Assembly (NCBI GenBank): GCA_029946075.1 | Contig: JAQSDT010000148.1 | Coordinates: 1 to 6,304, forward strand | Reading direction: 5' to 3' | Origin: a bacterium | GTDB taxonomy: Bacteria > Pseudomonadota > Alphaproteobacteria > Rhizobiales > Xanthobacteraceae | DNA length: 6,304 nucleotides | In this document: in pieces, positions 6,106-6,304 of the stretch | Layout: each line of letters begins with the position of its first letter | Position numbering within the stretch: position 1 is the first letter of the stretch | Notes under the pieces: generated by a model | What the model saw: the letters and a program-made list of their open reading frames with translations, nothing else | The model's database searches: none | Told to the model about the DNA's origin: nothing | Translations under genes and position numbers: made by a program

Positions 6106-6304
6106 TTACGCCGCCGCCCAAGGCTTCTCGGCGTTGCGCTCCGACAACGTAAAAATCTCGACGCCGGTGGCGGTCACGCCGACCGAATGTTCGAACTGTG
6201 CCGAGAGCGAGCGATCGCGCGTCACCGCGGTCCAGCCGTCGGAGAGAATCTTCACATGCGGCTTGCCGAGATTGATCATCGGCTCGATGGTGAAGAACAT
6301 GCCG
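6106..6304 (-). CDS. map: Methionine aminopeptidase type I, C-terminal end (5' truncated by window edge)
   Basis: This is the last 65 or so residues of type I methionine aminopeptidase, the cytoplasmic enzyme that removes the initiator methionine from new proteins. The frame is open to the right edge, so the start and most of the pita-bread domain lie outside the window; the internal ATG at 6300 is not the start. Two metal-binding glutamates are visible, one in FFTIEPM and one in SAQFEHSVGVT. They are 31 residues apart, as in the E. coli enzyme (E204 and E235). The tail GVEIFTLSERNAEKPWAAA ends at TAA (6106-6108). It is followed by 184 bases before the next gene on the same strand, with no convincing terminator, so some read-through into the hydrolase gene is possible. 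Confidence 0.95.
   Translation of the reverse strand, partial: GMFFTIEPMINLGKPHVKILSDGWTAVTRDRSLSAQFEHSVGVTATGVEIFTLSERNAEKPWAAA

Overview
The window looks like chromosomal DNA of a high-GC alphaproteobacterium. A Bradyrhizobium / Rhodopseudomonas-type (Nitrobacteraceae) origin is most likely, judging from GC-rich third codon positions, the style of the RadC and chemoreceptor proteins, and the presence of map close to radC. This placement is inferred from protein character; no search was run. There are no rRNA or tRNA genes, insertion sequences, CRISPR arrays or phage genes.

Layout. (1) Bases 2-772, + strand: the C-terminal part of a SigJ/ECF42-type sigma factor, cut by the left edge. (2) 773-982: a 210-base intergenic stretch with two adjacent imperfect dyads. 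(3) 983-4108, + strand: three closely spaced genes that look like one operon. They encode a periplasmic di-heme cytochrome c peroxidase, an exported amicyanin-like blue copper protein and a membrane-bound methyl-accepting chemotaxis protein, with gaps of 29 and 31 bases. (4) 4125-4838 (perhaps to 4850), - strand: radC, convergent with the chemoreceptor and separated from it by 16 bases. (5) 4913-4938: a strong hairpin with a T-rich tail on the - strand, a terminator for the gene to its right. (6) 4962-5921, - strand: a metallo-beta-lactamase-fold hydrolase with a twin-arginine signal and the metal-ligand pattern of methyl parathion hydrolase. (7) 5922-6105: an intergenic stretch with one hairpin in the hydrolase leader. 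(8) 6106-6304, - strand: the C-terminal end of type I methionine aminopeptidase (map), cut by the right edge.

How the genes may work together. The copper protein is a plausible electron donor to the peroxidase, since small cupredoxins are known to feed bacterial di-heme peroxidases. The linked chemoreceptor suggests that peroxide, redox state or a related signal is coupled to motility; that part is inference. On the right, map and radC are housekeeping genes. The exported hydrolase between them has its own ribosome binding site and terminator, so it looks like an independent unit placed between them.

The most interesting items are the peroxidase-cupredoxin-chemoreceptor unit and the methyl-parathion-hydrolase-like exported enzyme. 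No obviously new defence or mobile system is visible.
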